This document shows, piece after piece, positions 47,059 to 58,049 of a DNA stretch of 64,000 nucleotides; the first letter of the stretch is position 1; each line of letters starts with the position of its first letter. The DNA is taken from the NCBI GenBank assembly GCA_004369085.1, contig ML210227.1, positions 61,602 to 125,601 on the forward strand, read 5' to 3'. The notes below the pieces were generated by a model. It had not been told where the DNA came from and ran no database searches. It worked only from the letters and a program-made list of their open reading frames with translations. The DNA is from Coprinopsis marcescibilis (lineage: Eukaryota; Basidiomycota; Agaricomycetes; Agaricales; Psathyrellaceae). The position numbers were made by a program, and so were the translations under genes.

Positions 47059-47960
47059 CTATGCCTTGGTAGCTCCGAGTCCCCTAGTAGTAGCCGCCTT
47101 TCTCTCCTTCAATCCCAAAGCCCCAACACTCGTCAACAACCCCACCTGCACTACCATCAACACGATCTCCGCAATAGCGAACCCGCACACAATGTAACCG
47201 CTCCTCGCACTATCGGGCAAGGAGACGCCCAAACTGTCCGCCGTACCCTCGAGCTGCGCAGCAATATGCACGACGACGACGATCGCGACACAAATAGCCG
47301 CCAAGTACGCCACGGCAAAGAAGAAGGGGAAGAATATGGCTGGGATACGCTCGACGGTGGGGAACGATGCCGCGTCGTTGCGGCGCTTGTAGTTGAGGAC
47401 GAGGACGGTGCTGCTGTAGACCATTGCGAGCAATGTGGTCACGGGGGAGATCCAGAGGGTGACGACTCCGCCAAAAAGCATAGAGATGACAAAGAGGACA
47501 ACGGAGATGCCCAGTAAGGCATAGAGAATGTGGAGGATGGCTTGAGTTTGTGGAGTTGTTTGGGTGGTCATGATTTCGTGCCTGTTTAGGTGCTTCGTCA
47601 AATTCTGGGAGGAGAACTTGAGTTTAGTATAATATTGTCTCGAGTTACACTGGTATTTATACTTAGCATGCCAGAAGACAATGATTCTAAGAAATCCTGC
47701 TCCCGGACTCGACGGAGGAGACTCCTCGTCAACCTAATAATGTTGACCAGCCTAAACTTCCATAGTACGGTGGGACTGGTGCGAGGCATCGGACTGAGCT
47801 GTTAAAAGCTGTGGATTCTTACAAGGACAAGTCTCAACCAAGCTTTTATAGCCGCTGTTCCAGGCTTCGGAGGTAATGCGTTGTATGGAATTTCTTCTGT
47901 TGCCATCATCTGGCGCTCGAAGGTCGCCGCATGTTACTGGCCAGTGCAAGACCTGAAGAA
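46745..47960. repeat. tandem segmental duplication, copy 1
   Basis: This unit (3' flank, four-span gene and promoter) matches 48650-49795 in order and orientation. Shared non-coding blocks include ACGCGTTATAAAG-like sequence downstream of the gene, GAAAGAGTCC near its 3' end, and the upstream block around TATAGCCGCTG with TCCAGGCTTCGG. The copies are diverged by many substitutions and small indels. Boundaries are approximate. Confidence 0.8.
47059..47571 (-). CDS. four-span membrane protein, family member 3
   Basis: The ATG at 47571 (MTTQTTPQTQAILHILYALL) gives a 170-residue protein; an open frame continues upstream but lacks an ATG. Four hydrophobic spans: about residues 11-33, 37-60, 78-105 (IFFPFFFAVAYLAAICVAIV) and 132-155. 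Shared motifs with members 2 and 4 are LWISPVTTLL, a basic loop (LNYKRRND), PTVERIP and a C-terminal LGLKERKAATTRG. A TATA-like element (TATAAATAC, minus strand) lies about 85 bp upstream. It sits in the left unit of a tandem duplication with member 4. No enzymatic motif; the function is unknown, perhaps membrane organisation or stress. Confidence 0.8.
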   Translation of the reverse strand: MTTQTTPQTQAILHILYALLGISVVLFVISMLFGGVVTLWISPVTTLLAMVYSSTVLVLNYKRRNDAASFPTVERIPAIFFPFFFAVAYLAAICVAIVVVVHIAAQLEGTADSLGVSLPDSARSGYIVCGFAIAEIVLMVVQVGLLTSVGALGLKERKAATTRGLGATKA

Positions 47961-48959
47961 ACCTGAAGAGACCCTAAAAGCAGTTGAGGTACGTACCAAT
48001 GACGTTAAAATCGGATGGCTATCTCAAGGGTTCTGATGGAGGAGCGAACAATGGCCAGAGCAAGGTAAAGTTGAAACATACTTATTCACGCTCGTAACTC
48101 GCGAGCTGACTCAAAGAAATCTCCATACACATCGAATTCTAATGGGTGGGCAACTTCAAATTCCTTTTTAAATTTCGAAGTTCGTGACCTATTACCACTT
48201 AGTAGTAGAGTATAGACCACGGCCACTGGGAAAGCGCCGGAATGTTACAGATATCGTATACTGCACACCACTGGTTAGGGTTCTCCGAGTCGGCACCTTG
48301 GACTTCACCATCTTTTGGCTACGGTCCGCGCCGCCGCAGCCGACCTGACACATTCGCAAGTTGAAGTGCGTGAGAGTGTTTAGACTTGGCAATGGAGGTC
48401 CCAGGGAAATAAAACCCCCAGATGTCTGTCCTCTGTAAGCGACAACTTCATGGATGGGGAAAAACTTACACCTGCGATACCGCTTTACCTCCATCCCCAA
48501 GTCATGATTCTATATCTGCCATCCGTGATTTGTAGAGTAATATTTTTCCAGGTTCTACTAACTCGCGATCACGGGTTCAAACGTGATTAAATTCTGCAGG
48601 CCGTCCGGGTTTCCCGCTTTGACCTCAGTCAATCACTATTTACATTGCCGAAGAGGACGGTCTCAAAACGGGAGTCTGGGATCTGTATATTGGAACGTCC
48701 GTGTCTTTGACGACTTCAGAAGAGTTTTACAGACGGCAAGCGCCAACAGTACATAAACGTAATGCTAAGAGTCCAGATATACGCGTTATAAAGTGAAAGA
48801 ACTAAGTACTACAAAACAAGAGCCATGAAAGTCTACGTGAAAGAGTCCACTCGTGTTTCAAATTGAAAAAGAATATATAGTACTCCACCTCATCGTCGTG
48901 ATCGTGATCATCATCATCTCGCCTCGTTCTCATTCATAACCATCTCCCCGCTCGGAGGT
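47572..48959. other. intergenic between tandem four-span genes
   Basis: The left part is the promoter of member 3 (inside duplication copy 1). The right part, from about 48650, is the 3' flank of member 4. The middle (about 47960-48650) is unique; a 102-codon frame at 48192-48500 is not convincing. Confidence 0.5.
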
Positions 48960-49795
48960 CTAAGCCTTGATCGCTCCGAGCCCCCTAGCAGCCTTCCTTT
49001 CCTTCAGGCCCAAAACCCCAACACTAGTCAACAGCCCCACCTGCGTTGCTATCAACACAATTTCCGCAATACCGAGCCCACGCAAGATATCATCCGCACT
49101 ATTTGGCAGGGAGACGCCCAAGCTGGTGGCCGTATCCTCCAGTTGCGCTGCAACCTGCACAACAACAAACAACACCACACCCATGGCCGCTAGATATGCC
49201 AAGGCGAAAAGGAAGGCAAAAAATATGGTTGGGGTGCGGCCGACGGTGGGAAAGGCCGACGCGTGTTTGCGGCGTTTGTAGTGGAGAACGAGGACTGTGA
49301 TGCTGTAGATCGCCGTGAGCACTGTGGTCACGGGCGAGATCCAGAGGCTGACGACTCCAAGGAAGAGCATGGAGATGACGAAGAGGGGAACGGAGATGCC
49401 CAGCAAGGCATAGAGAATACGGATGATGGTCTGGGTTCGTGGGGTTGCTGGGGTGGTCATGATTGCGTGCCTGCTTGGATGCTTCGTCAAAGGGACTTGA
49501 GAGTGCGCATTGTCTAGCTCCGGTGCTGGTCTTTATAGTCCAGACAAAAATGATGCTAAGAGATCCTCGTCCCGGCCATGACGGGGATGACTCCTTTGTC
49601 AACCAGATATTCCCATGGAGCCGATGCATCGGACGGTGCTGTTGAAAGCTGTGGATCCTTATGAGGTCAAGCCTTGACCAAGCTTGTATAGCCGCTGCTC
49701 CAGGCTTCGGGTTTGATGTATTTTACGCAACTTCGGTTGCTCATCATCTGGCGCTCAAAGGAGGTTTCCGCCTGTTAGTACTGGCCAACGAATTG
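48650..49795. repeat. tandem segmental duplication, copy 2
   Basis: The second unit of the duplication described at 46745-47960, carrying four-span member 4 plus its flanks. Similarity continues on both sides of the gene, so the event copied gene, promoter and terminator together. The copies are separated by about 0.7 kb of unrelated sequence. Confidence 0.8.
48960..49460 (-). CDS. four-span membrane protein, family member 4
   Basis: The ATG at 49460 (MTTPATPRTQTIIRILYALL) gives 166 residues with the same four-span layout as member 3: LWISPVTTVL after span 1, a basic loop (LHYKRRKH), PTVGRTPTIFFAF before span 3, and a C-terminal LGLKERKAARGLG. The two proteins are easily aligned end to end and differ mainly in the extracellular/luminal loop between spans 3 and 4. 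A TATAAAG element lies about 75-80 bp upstream on the minus strand. The gene is the right-hand copy of a tandem duplication. Confidence 0.8.
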   Translation of the reverse strand: MTTPATPRTQTIIRILYALLGISVPLFVISMLFLGVVSLWISPVTTVLTAIYSITVLVLHYKRRKHASAFPTVGRTPTIFFAFLFALAYLAAMGVVLFVVVQVAAQLEDTATSLGVSLPNSADDILRGLGIAEIVLIATQVGLLTSVGVLGLKERKAARGLGAIKA

Positions 49796-51027
49796 ACAGA
49801 CGAGCCCCAAAGTAGTTGTAGTTTAGGTTAGGTCGTACCTGAGCATAATATTACAGCAAAGCTTTTGTGGGTGGCCGAAGAGCCTAAAATAAGCGGTTAT
49901 GACGGCTATGACGGCTAGGGAGCCACAATCAAGAATGTAATAACGGAACACGACTATGGTGAGGGAGAAGCGCAAACATATAATTCTTTTGGAGCGGCGC
50001 ATCGATTCATTTGCTGTAACATCAGATAACTATTTTAGGGGTTGATCATTGCTGTAACGGGACCAGGAAAGCTCCAGGGGAGAATGAAGCATATCCACGT
50101 TCGCGTGAGTTGCCTCATGCATCTAATCTATATAGTTCAATCTGCCCTAATGCTCTGGAGTCTGGGCTGAGACGAGGAACTTCAAATTGTATCCCTTAAA
50201 ATCTGGCACCCCACCGTACTGTCACCAACTGCAAAGCACGTAACGGCAAGCTGAAACACTTTGAGCTGTCTTTTCTTGGTAGTATTTTTGACTTCTAATG
50301 GCTGTGTGTCCACCACGTGCTTCTACAGCATTAGCCCCATGGCATCAGAGGTTCTGTAACAGGCATCTGACGAACGCGTTCGGGTTTCCCATTGAACTCC
50401 CCTGAGGAACAAATGACTTACGTTAGAGTCCTGTACCCCTTACCTCTTAGCACTCTCACGACGTCGTTACAAAGTTCACTGAGTGCCATAAGTAGTGAAC
50501 AAATAATGAGCTGACGAATGCTCATTGCATGTTGAGCTAATAATGCGAAGGGACAAATAGAATTTGCAAGTATACTAACGTACCACAAAGCCACCAACAG
50601 CGACCGGCGAGCTGTTGGATACATAGCTTCAACTACGGAAAGGGAGTGAAATGTGACTGGATGACAGTCAGGAGTTCTGAACAAGTCCGAAAGCGCGGAC
50701 CACACAGCCACCGCCACCCCGCCGCGCGCCCCAGCGTCGCATCACAACTAGACCCGCCTGTACCCTTCGGGCACTGCGCCAAGTGCGCCGAACCCTTTAT
50801 CTTCCTCAATTATTGGTATTAAATATATTGTTGGTATTACTTCTCCACTATCTTTATGCATCTTATACACTCTAACTTGCTCCTAAAGAGATCACAATCA
50901 TATTCTTCTCAATTAAATTATAATACATGGTGGGTCCGAATGCAAGGTCCGAGAGTTGCAATAATTAAGTCAATACATAGGGTTGAGGGTACGGTGCAAT
51001 TGAAAATGAAAACGAAACTGTTGCTCG
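49461..51027. other. intergenic, 1.5 kb, nothing recognised
   Basis: The first 0.3 kb is the duplicated promoter flank of member 4. The rest has only short frames without domains. No RNA gene or transposon signature was recognised. Confidence 0.45.
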
Positions 51028-51606
51028 CTATCCTTTCGACGGATAAGGAGGCCCACTCCAAGTTACAGGTACGTTCTGTTGGCCCGGGCCACTCTGATAA
51101 GTCACCGGCATCGGCGAAGGCATCCTCCACTCCGAGTTACTAGTATCATACCCTAAAAACCACATCAACCTCCACCCAACCGCAAAACAACACAATAAAG
51201 CCTAAAACCCATGCTTACCATTCTGACCACCATAATACCCCTGCTGGCTCTGCACCCCATACACCACCTCCTGGGCCCGAAAGTCCCTTCTCGCGTCGAT
51301 AACAACATCCCTCGTAGCCTTGATCGCATACCTAAACACCAACAGCTTCACCAAGAACCCAAGTATCCCCAACAGAATAATCCCCACCACCACCCCCACT
51401 ATCAACCCCACCGGCGGCCCAGGATTGCGGGTGAACGAAGTAGAGCCTAGAGGAGCGCCCCCGCTACCAAGCCCGCCTCCACCATTGAGGCACTCTTGCG
51501 GACTGTCCACCCATCGACAGGTAACGGTCATTCTTGCAGGCGAAACGGTTCGGATTACTGAAGTCGCAGATATCTGCGAGCTGGGTGTGGATGAGAGGGT
51601 TGGCAT
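51028..51606 (-). CDS. single-span membrane protein with Pro-rich cytosolic tail
   Basis: The ATG at 51606, in a CCACCATG context with a TATTTATA box about 30 bp upstream, begins MPTLSSTPSSQISATSV. A short Ser/Thr-rich N-terminal part with two Cys (TCRWVDSPQEC) precedes a Gly-rich stretch and one strong span (PVGLIVGVVVGIILLGILGF). An intron at 51153-51218 (66 nt) removes an early stop and adds a tail DTSNSEWRMPSPMPVTYQS...VPVTWSGPPYPSKG, ending at 51028. The tail is Tyr/Gln/Gly then Pro-rich, with PPYP-type motifs that could bind WW domains. It has no cleavable signal peptide, so the topology is N-out with a reverse signal anchor. Family unknown. The next gene on the same strand, at 52143, is also a membrane protein. 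Confidence 0.62.
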
Positions 51607-52142
51607 GGTGGACAGATCTTGTTGGAAAGTTATAAATAGAGGGTAACATTGGCTTTTATAAGGAACAAGGAGGGGAGACCACCTTTACAGCCCAAGGAAA
51701 TTCGGAAAGGGCTGCGCATACCCCTGGAACGCGAACTTGGAGCTGTGGATGGGGCTGTGAAGTTTCGGAATGAACGTGGTCGTACCTGCCATGGTAATGG
51801 CACCCTGCAAGGCTACGACTACTTTCAACGCGCGAAATGATTCCCGGAATACATAAGAGTGAGCAGCATACCGTCTCGTCGAACATGACCTGGAAAATAC
51901 AGGGAGCACACATACTATGTCAGTCATCGAAACCCGGATATATATTTGGTGGTAAAAAAATGTCACATAGTCGTGGAGTAACGTCTACAACACCCAAGGA
52001 CACCGAAACGAGAAGGAATACCCAACAGCTCTATACGAAACGAGACCACAAAGACCAAATGACCGAGGAATAACCAAGCCTGATACACACTCGCAACACC
52101 ACTCAGAGTCATGGGGAGCACACAGCCTTTACAGAATGTCGC
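51607..52142. other. intergenic, 0.5 kb
   Basis: Promoter region of the single-span protein and 3' end of the DUF7137-like gene. No gene seen. Confidence 0.45.
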
Positions 52143-54148
52143 CTAAGGAGATCGATACCGAGTGAACCCGCCTTGCCCGGACGACCAAGTGTTGCCAAGT
52201 GCAGTAACCACATATTTCCCAGTAGCATCGCTCCCCGTATCGCCAATAGAAGGTCCAGACCGAGAGCGGACCCCACGCCTCCTATACGCCCGCCCGAAGA
52301 AATAGACAAATGCTGCCACCAGAATAGACGCAAAGGCCACCACGCACAGGACGGCAGGCTCCACGTCAAGAGACACATCCGTGAGACCCGGGAGAGCAGA
52401 ACGAGCCTCGTACAAGTTGAACATAGCATATAGGCCCATAATGACAGGACGCAGAGAGAAGCTGAAGGGCGGTTGAGCGCGATTAGCACTGCTTGGGAGA
52501 CAGCCTGAGCAGACCCAGCCTAAAAATAAAATAAGCAGTACCTCGATGAGTATCGGATAGGGGTGGCAGCATCGATACAAAACGAAAATCACTTACCGCT
52601 GGCCAGTGGCGTATACGCTTCACCAGTGTACAGGGCGAACGTGACTTGGGTGTTGGGTGCCAGATAGCCGGCCTATGATCAAGTTAATTAATGCGAAAGA
52701 TGGCAGGCATCGCAAGTCACCTTTTGTGCGGCCCCAAAGCCTCGTTCGTCATTGATCGTCAAGGTGCACATGCCTTGAGGAACAGGGGTAGCCGGGTTGG
52801 CATTGTTAAATCCATACACGTCCCATATGACCTGGGATTGGGTTGCAGGGATGATGCCATTGCCAGTATACGCCGGATCACCTAGGGAAAAAGGTCATTA
52901 ACGACTCGGGGTGACACGATAATGGAGGCCCACCTTCAGTGGCTGTCTGGTTGGTGTCCATAGCACCGCCAACTGGGTACGTATACCCATTCTCACAACC
53001 AGCACGAACGGTCAACGATGTAGGGTTGACGATCAGGTTGGTGAAATTCCACCCAAATGTAATGAAGCTAGAAACAGGAGCTACCCACCAACAGGAATCA
53101 GCAGATCGCACCAGGAAGATGGAGGTGTGGACATACCATTTGAAGAAATCTTGTAAAAAGACGTCGCGACGGACGCCGGTGGGAGAGTGAAAACCAGGGC
53201 ACCAGCAGGCGCAGTGTTCGGGATTGAAATGGGCGTGACCGTAGACGCAAGACCCGAATCGGTCTCAGTGGCCGTGGAGGACTGAGAACTACTGCTAGAA
53301 GCTCTCTCTGCGACACTTGCGGCAGTCGTAGTCGCGACGGACGAAGCGGAGGCTGCCGGGCTGGCTTGACTCCGACTACCGTTCGCAGCACCGCCCGCAT
53401 CCTGCCTTCGACGCAATCCTACGGGGTTTGCGAGCTCCGATTCCTCCAGTCCGGACACAGGGTTGGTGGCAGCGGGACTTGGCTCGGGCTCATCTGGGGC
53501 TGGCGTGGGCGAGAAAAGTTCTGAATCTGTTGTGGTTGTGGGAGAGGGGGACGAGCTTCCTTCGGACGGGTCGCTGGGAATGGCGGTGTCTTCACTACTG
53601 GGCGATTTTGATACATTAACGTCGACAGGTGTGGGTGACGGTGTCTCCTCAATGGTGGTAGCGGAGTCCGAGGTGTTACTGGTGACTGAAGATTCTTCAG
53701 CGCCGGGCGATTCAGATACATTGAGATCGAAAGGCTCAGGCGAAGAGACCTCGCTTAAGCTGGTGCTGGTGGTTGTGGTGGAAACCTCTGAGGTGGTACT
53801 GGAAGCGTAGCCTGCTGAAACGTCTGACACCGCAACGTCAACAGGCTCTGCAGGTTCCTCTACCTGGCGGCGGTCAAAGAAGGACTCCCAGTCATCCTCG
53901 CCTGCATCGTCGTTAGAAAGGTCGAAACCGCAGAGAATATCTCGGTCATCCTCTGCCATAGCACCAAGGTTGAATTCCGCAGGGCGTCCCTGGGGCATTC
54001 CCATGCCGCATTGCTCGTGGTCCAGAGCCTTAGAGCTGGGTTCTTCGTACAAGTATTCGAATTCTTCGTCCTCTTCACGGGGCTCAAAGCGAAAGTCGGG
54101 TGCTTCGTCGGCCATGGTTTTGCCAACAGGGTCAAAGGTTATAGACAT
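52143..54148 (-). CDS. DUF7137-like membrane protein
   Basis: The start at 54148 (MSITFDPVGKTMADEAPDF) is followed by an acidic N-terminal region and a Ser/Thr/Pro-rich stalk, then RRRQDAGGAANGS and a Ser-rich stretch. The globular part follows: GALVFTLPPASVATSFYKIS, then across short introns SSFITFGWNFTNL, PTSLTVRAGCENGYTYPVGG, SQVIWDVYGFNNANP and TPLASGWVCSGC. This pattern (W-N-x-T-x-L, T-P-x-S-L-T-V, P-V-G, W-D) is what I know as the fungal DUF7137 domain, normally secreted or membrane-anchored, function unknown. One span follows (PAVLCVVAFASILVAAFVYF), then a basic tail ending at 52143. DUF7137 proteins usually have a signal peptide; none is evident here, so the first exon may be missing or upstream. 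A splice-acceptor-like CAACAG precedes the ATG. Confidence 0.72.
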
Positions 54149-54176
54149 GGTAGGCTGTTGAAGACAGGAATATTCC

Positions 54177-54595
54177 AGTCACAAGTCGCCCAAAAAGTTG
54201 TAAAAAAGTGACATACCGTGGCTGACCTGGAATGCAAAATGGCAAGAACGCAGCCGGCAGTCTACGATCATCCGTCCCAGCGTCATCCTCCACCGATCGT
54301 TGGAATTGCACCTAGATTTTAATCAAAAAGTTCTGTTCAGGAGACTCTGATTGTGAGTCTTGCAGACGGCTAGTTTGCAGCAGGATCGTCAAGACGCCTG
54401 CCCTGCCTAGCATCAACCAATTCGTTTAGAAAACAAAGACTTCAGAAGTTCTTACAGGCAACAGTGGACAGTGCTTGACGGTCGGAGGCGGGTGGTGGAG
54501 GTGGTTTGAATTCCAAACGAATTCAAGAGCGAGAATTGCCTCGCCCGGATAATCGGAGTTGATGGAATCTACTCACGGTGGTCCGCCGAACGGCT
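54177..54595. repeat. 0.4-kb dispersed repeat, copy 1
   Basis: The whole segment is repeated at 58050-58497 in the same orientation with moderate divergence. Conserved blocks include AAAGTTGTAAAA, GTGACATACCGTGGCTGACC, TGGAATGCAAAATGGCAAGA, CCAATTCGTTTAGAAAAC and GGTCCGCCGAACGG. Copy 1 abuts the 5' end of the DUF7137-like gene and could be its promoter or leader, including a possible intron donor (CACG|GTATGTCAC, minus strand). Confidence 0.85.
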
Positions 54596-55942
54596 GATGG
54601 AATTCCGTCCAATCCTCTGGGGAGCCGCAAGAACGACGAGAGCTTTATGTTAGTCATGCCCAAGAAATCAACAACACGGGTAGAGGTAGCAGCATACACT
54701 GCTGAATGAATGACAGAGAACGCGATTGGAGTCACTGCAATTAAGTCAATTAGAATTAGTTTCTGCATACTTAGATCTTTGAGACTGGTGTCAAGCCACG
54801 AGCACGGTCTGGACGTTGAAGTTCATGTTTAAGAGTGTTATAGCTTCCTTGGGATTTGAAGTCTGGGAGAAAGATATCGTGAACTTGGAAAGGCTTTTAT
54901 ACCAATTTCCCTGTTGTTGGTTTGCCTACCCTGGGCATGGGCAGGACCATACCCACAAAGACTACTAGATACACCGACCGCGAAAATTTTCTGTGGGCTA
55001 AGTCTGGCCAGGCCTCTCGAGATATAATGGAGGCCATATGCGATCGTACAATGGGGTGCTGTGATCGGACTGTAAGTTAAGGAGGACGTGTGCAGGTGCA
55101 GCGTAGAAATCCAATGTCGTGAGGCCTTCTGCACGGTCATAGTTATCCACATGCAAAGTGCGCCAGCGCGCCCTCTGACAGTGCTTTGTGTGTGTGACGG
55201 TTTGGAGAAAGAATTACCAGAAGTTCTCGCCCTTCGATGCTTTACGCAGTTAATTCTAAAGACGCTGAGAAGCGACCCTTTTTATCACCCTCGCAATACC
55301 TGTATTGGATATGGTGTTATCGTGCCATGGAAGCCTGTCCTCTTCCGAGTCATCTTCTGTCACTTCCAGAATCGGGCAGTAGTATGATTTTGAAACCGGG
55401 AATGCCATATTCCGGGAAGAGGTCGCAACTTGAAGGATTGGCGCATAAATGGCTCCAAGTTAACAATGTCGTGCATGGAACACGGTGCTTCTGTCCTCGT
55501 ATGCAAAGTGATTATTCTGAGGTAATACACATCAGGCTCTTATTGTCCTTCCATTTTAATGTCATGCTGGTAAGTATGCAGAGCGTTTCTTTCACTCACA
55601 TATCATCATGTGAACCAGTCTGTTGATCCAATTTCAAGACGTCGCCCGATGGATGACTTGAAAGATCTGCGGAGATGGTTTCATCATCGAGGTCACAGGG
55701 GCGTATATGAAGCAGAGCACACTCCCCCCGCATTCGTATATTCTCCGGAGTCCGTGGTCGACAATGTATAGAAATAGGGTCCCATCGCCGTGACACGAGC
55801 AAGCAGCTCTCTGAGACGGAACCAATATATGCACTGCCACGAACGACCGCTTGCCTCACTTTCTTGCCCTCATAACCATGACGGATTGTGACCCCATCTC
55901 GCTTGTCCGTGACTTTGTCACGGAAGGTGGGGATTTTGACCA
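54596..55942. other. intergenic, 1.3 kb, fragments only
   Basis: No complete gene was recognised. A minus-strand frame covering about 55596-56066 has a GSAYIGSV segment resembling the small-protein family to the right, but without a coherent gene structure. Confidence 0.4.
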
Positions 55943-56221
55943 ATGGTGTGCTCGCTGGCGCACCCCCTGCGAAGTTGCTCGCGTTCGCACATCGTCGGGG
56001 GACTGGGTGATGGTGACCATGTATCAGAACCTGGCACCCTGTATCTCGCGCCATGCACCATGTCAATAATAAATGTGGAAAATGCTTTTATAAATCTAAC
56101 TGTTGTTTTAGGTTCCGCCTACATTGGAACCCTCCTCTACAATGACACAAAAGATGTCAATGGAGATTTGGATATGATGCCTGGAACCCTCTGTCAGAAC
56201 ATTGTCGACATCTACGAATAA
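55943..56221 (+). pseudogene. possible fragment related to the micro-exon small-protein family
   Basis: The stretch SAYIGTLLYNDTKDVNGDLD, preceded by an intron-like segment ending TTGTTTTAG, resembles TSYAGILYIADDFSRM of the gene at 56791, where the corresponding exon also begins after an intron. Upstream and downstream exons are not recognisable and the frame stops at 56221. This may be a remnant or a diverged member. The opposite strand just to the left carries a similar GSAYIG segment, so the locus could be a decayed inverted pair. Confidence 0.3.
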
Positions 56222-56694
56222 TACTTACTCCATGGCTCAAGTGCTAAGTATCCGGGTCACAAGGCAATCACACTAGCTTACAGAAACAATTTCGTGAAGA
56301 AGAGGAGATAGTAGGGACATTGTCTGTTACCGATTAGATCTCCCACACCATAGCAGTGATCTGACGTGCAAGTTCGTATGCCGTTGCCCGTCCTGGGATG
56401 CGACCACCTTCCAAGACAGTTGTCTCAACTCTCCCAGCAGTCTTGGGACGAGGAATAGTGCAGTACCGGCGCCGGAATCTTTGCCTTTGACACACTCCAT
56501 AATAGAATCATGCTCGATTTCATGGCGTAACTTCCCCGGCGTTCTTGGTTTCCGATTCCCAGTTTTGGAATCCTAAAGCAAATTTCTGAGAACGTTCAAT
56601 GCTAAGGTAACTACCAACGTTGGACAGTCACGAGTCTAGCCTCGCAGTGGTTAATTAAAAGTAGCATGTGACCACTTTCATGTCATCTGGAGGG

Positions 56695-56702
56695 TATAAA
56701 GG
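56695..56702 (+). promoter_or_regulatory. TATA box
   Basis: TATAAAGG lies 96 nt upstream of the ATG at 56791, followed by a CAACTCACAAC-type leader, the same arrangement as at 59242 and 61770. Confidence 0.7.
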
Positions 56703-56790
56703 CAATGACGGAGGATGGGTTTAACAGTATCGAACAACTCACAACTTCCACCTCTCAAATCTTCTCTCTACCAACTCAATCTCTTTCACC

Positions 56791-57256
56791 ATGTCCTACA
56801 GCAAGACCGCCAACGGTACCATCAACATGTCTATCAGCATGATATCGTCTACTCCCTCGCTGTTCCCAGCATCCACGAGAACTTCATCTTCAATGATGGG
56901 ACAGGTAAATAGCTCATTCCTCATTCAGCACTGCAGGCCTGTCTGACATTCCAATTCTTCCAGGCACCAGCTATGCTGGAATCCTCTACATCGCCGATGA
57001 CTTTTCACGCATGCAGGTTGGTTCCATCAGCCGCGACAGCCAGAACAGGGTTGTCGTCACCTTCACCAAGGATACCAGGGCCAAGGAGGTCGCCAAGGTT
57101 AGTGCTTCGTTGCAGTTCTGGCTGAGTTCATCTGACTAACCCTTTCTTTCTTTTGCTCGCGCTCTCCCTCAGTTCATCAGTAAGTTGCCATTCACCCTGC
57201 TTTCGCGATATTAACATTGACCATAATTGACCCTCACAGCCTCCGACGATGCCTAG
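56791..57256 (+). CDS. small unrecognised protein, micro-exon family member A (frame break near the start)
   Basis: The ATG at 56791 (MSYSKTANGTINMSIS) is well placed behind a TATA box. Exons: 56791-56904; 56964-57097 (TSYAGILYIADDFSRMQVGS, RVVVTFTKDTRAKEVAK); a 7-nt micro-exon TTCATCA at 57173-57179; and a last exon from 57240 ending TSDDA with the stop at 57254-57256. The introns are 59, 75 and 60 nt. The first exon needs a one-base frame change near 56838-56850 to pass from the ATG frame into DIVYSLAVPSIHENFIFND, the frame that fits the later exons and the paralog at 60307. That could be a real mutation, a base-calling error or missed splicing. The repaired product would be about 90 residues, strand-rich, with no signal peptide. 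Family unknown. Confidence 0.5.
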
Positions 57257-57734
57257 GACCACACCGGTGCCTGATAAGCACCCGCACCCAAATCAAACGC
57301 AACTGTTTTGGAACCCCTAATGTTCAATGCACTTCTAGCTATATGTGGGATAATTGATGTACAAAAACTGCAGAAAGTTGTAAATTCTATAAGTGAACGC
57401 CGGAGAATTTGGATGATGTTGGCATTTTATAATCAAGTACTTATAAGCGCAGCGTTCAAGCATTGCGGTAGAGGAAGCATATCGCCTCCTCGGGATCTCG
57501 ACGGTCTCTATGCTTTCCAGGAATAATGATCTATTCCCTTTTCTACTACTGACACCTTCGGCTCTCGGCTCTGTATAACTATATAATGCACATGGATCAA
57601 CACATTTCTATAATTTTACGGCTCTCCTCAGCATTCCTTTCTAGCTTCCCTGTAGCTCACCCCTGTCTCCACCACTCGCAAAAAAGTTAGTGTTGATGGG
57701 CAACGCAAATTTGTAATAAACACGAACACCTGAG

Positions 57735-57846
57735 GAAAACGAACGTCTGATGTATGATATAATTGTGATTTCCGCATTGGTAACTAATATGCATCCAGGA
57801 CAAGGGACTCGACAAGGGTAGGTATGCTACGTCTTCCACCGTACAA
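57735..57846 (+). repeat. promoter-like repeat, copy 1 (partner at 60070-60176)
   Basis: The blocks TATGC..CCAGGACAAGGG.CTC, GGTATGCTAC and TTC.ACCGTACA recur in the same order at 60119-60173, immediately upstream of the TATA box of the gene at 60307. Copy 1 has no intact gene behind it. Confidence 0.65.
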
Positions 57847-58049
57847 TTAGCGTCGAGAGTCACCGCCAAGCACAATACCGGGCGCCTATTTTGCGAATGT
57901 TGCCACTCACGACCTTGGCGCAAATATATCTTGTGACTCTAATGTCCGATATCAGGAGAGAATTCGGAATAGTAGTAGCCAAGCTTATTATATGGGCATG
58001 TATCTAATTTATCTTTTGGGCTTCAAACCTAGTCCATAGGTTCCTGATG

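Noticed and set aside
48560..48600. GGGTTCAAAC resembling a tRNA B box
   Set aside because: No A box, anticodon arm or acceptor stem at the expected distances.
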